NCBI GenBank assembly: GCA_030647435.1 | Contig: JAUSJX010000065.1 | Span: 42,675 to 106,674 of the forward strand | DNA length: 64,000 nt | DNA from: Candidatus Rokuibacteriota bacterium | GTDB lineage: Bacteria; Methylomirabilota; Methylomirabilia; Rokubacteriales; CSP1-6 | Reading direction: 5' to 3' | In this document: piece by piece, positions 63,780 through 64,000 of the stretch | How positions within the stretch are numbered: position 1 is the stretch's first letter | How the letters are laid out: every line of letters starts with the position of its first letter | The notes under the pieces: generated by a model | What the model saw: only the letters and a program-made list of their open reading frames with translations | The model's database searches: none | What the model was told of the DNA's origin: nothing | Translations under genes and position numbers: made by a program

Positions 63780-64000
63780 ATGCCGGCTGATCGGGGCCTG
63801 CGGTTGCGAAGCGCCGTCCAGCGGGCCTATTCCGCAGCCGCGGCACGACCCGAGGAAAAACACGCCTTCCCCGTTGGACGAGTCCTGGCCGAGCGACTCG
63901 GATACCCAGCCGAACTTCTGGACAGCTTGCCGGCCATGGCGGTCGAGGCCTTTGCCGGAGTCTCCAACGTGGCCGTCTTCGCCTCTCTCCCGCCCGGCGC
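63780..64000 (+). CDS. Arsenite-methyltransferase-like SAM methyltransferase, 5' part (runs off window)
   Basis: The first 73 residues only: MPADRGLRLRSAVQRAYSAA then EKHAFPVGRVLAERLGYPAE and MAVEAFAGVSNVAVFASLPP. The F-PVGR-AE-LGY..ELLD.LP..A.EAF.GVSN pattern is typical of the N-terminus of ArsM-type and related methyltransferases just before the SAM-binding motif, which lies beyond the window. An in-frame GTG at 63771 is an alternative start. Whether arsenic is the substrate cannot be judged from this part. Confidence 0.7.
   Translation, partial: MPADRGLRLRSAVQRAYSAAAARPEEKHAFPVGRVLAERLGYPAELLDSLPAMAVEAFAGVSNVAVFASLPPG

Noticed and set aside
1..64000. CRISPR array
   Set aside because: The tandem repeats present (18 bp x3, 22 bp x2-3) have no unique spacers and the dispersed palindromes are far apart; no cas genes occur.

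Overview
The window is 64 kb of GC-rich (by eye close to 70% G+C), densely packed bacterial chromosome carrying about 66 real genes, most in tightly spaced or overlapping operons. The mix of a Gram-negative outer-membrane uptake system (BtuB/TonB), minor pilins, many CaiB-type CoA transferases, flavin-dependent LLM oxidoreductases, Tat-exported ABC substrate-binding proteins and DUF3047/DUF169 proteins resembles soil or subsurface lineages such as Candidatus Rokubacteria/Methylomirabilota. That placement is inference from gene content; there is no rRNA or tRNA gene here to anchor it. No CRISPR array, insertion sequence or prophage was seen.

Layout. 1-3.6 kb: DUF169 fragment, small virulence-factor-family protein, acetyl-CoA synthetase, DksA/TraR zinc-finger protein. 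3.6-9.7 kb: a GDPD-like protein that lacks the catalytic residues, PlsC, AroQ, an ECF sigma factor fused to a membrane segment and an exported domain, an acyl-CoA carboxyltransferase, then cobS-cobC. 9.7-13.2 kb: Tat-exported solute-binding protein with two Dpp-type permeases but no ATPase. 13.3-18.3 kb: minor-pilin operon (PilV-, PilW- and two PilX-like genes plus a TPR lipoprotein) behind a sigma-54-type promoter; the second PilX arose by an exact 1592-bp tandem duplication. 18.4-21.9 kb: thiamine-dependent dehydrogenase E1 alpha/beta, DoxX, DUF3047, S4-domain protein.

22.0-31.0 kb is a cobalamin scavenging and remodelling block: riboswitch-cobU-cobT-btuF-btuC-btuD, then a second riboswitch-btuB-cbiZ-tonB-cbiB. 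With cobS and cobC at 8.4-9.7 kb this covers outer- and inner-membrane import, cleavage of foreign corrinoids to cobyric acid, and rebuilding of the lower ligand; no corrin-ring synthesis gene is present. Local users of the cofactor may be methylmalonyl- and ethylmalonyl-CoA mutases, inferred from the acyl-CoA carboxyltransferase and the crotonyl-CoA carboxylase/reductase, although no mutase lies in the window.

31.2-44.2 kb is a housekeeping block: argS, SPOR protein, hpt, ftsH, folP, cdaA, ybbR, glmM, acpS, a formylglutamate-amidohydrolase-like lipoprotein, nnrDE, tsaE, radC, VOC protein. 44.2-48.8 kb holds small hypotheticals, a DnaA-box cluster, pyrD, a signal-less BtuF-like protein, RidA, PilZ, a small lipoprotein and a Nudix hydrolase. 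48.8-63.6 kb is acyl-CoA metabolism (Ccr, enoyl-CoA hydratase, LLM oxidoreductase, acyl-CoA ligase with a frameshift, two CoA transferases, SDR, acyl-CoA dehydrogenase) mixed with a creatininase-like protein, a beta-propeller, an MBL hydrolase and a DtxR-type regulator, and carries dispersed palindromic repeats. The window ends inside an arsenite-methyltransferase-like gene.

A recurring pattern is a -10-like hexamer 6-9 nt before the start codon of unit-leading genes, suggesting frequent leaderless transcripts, while many downstream genes start at overlapping ATGA or GTGA junctions.
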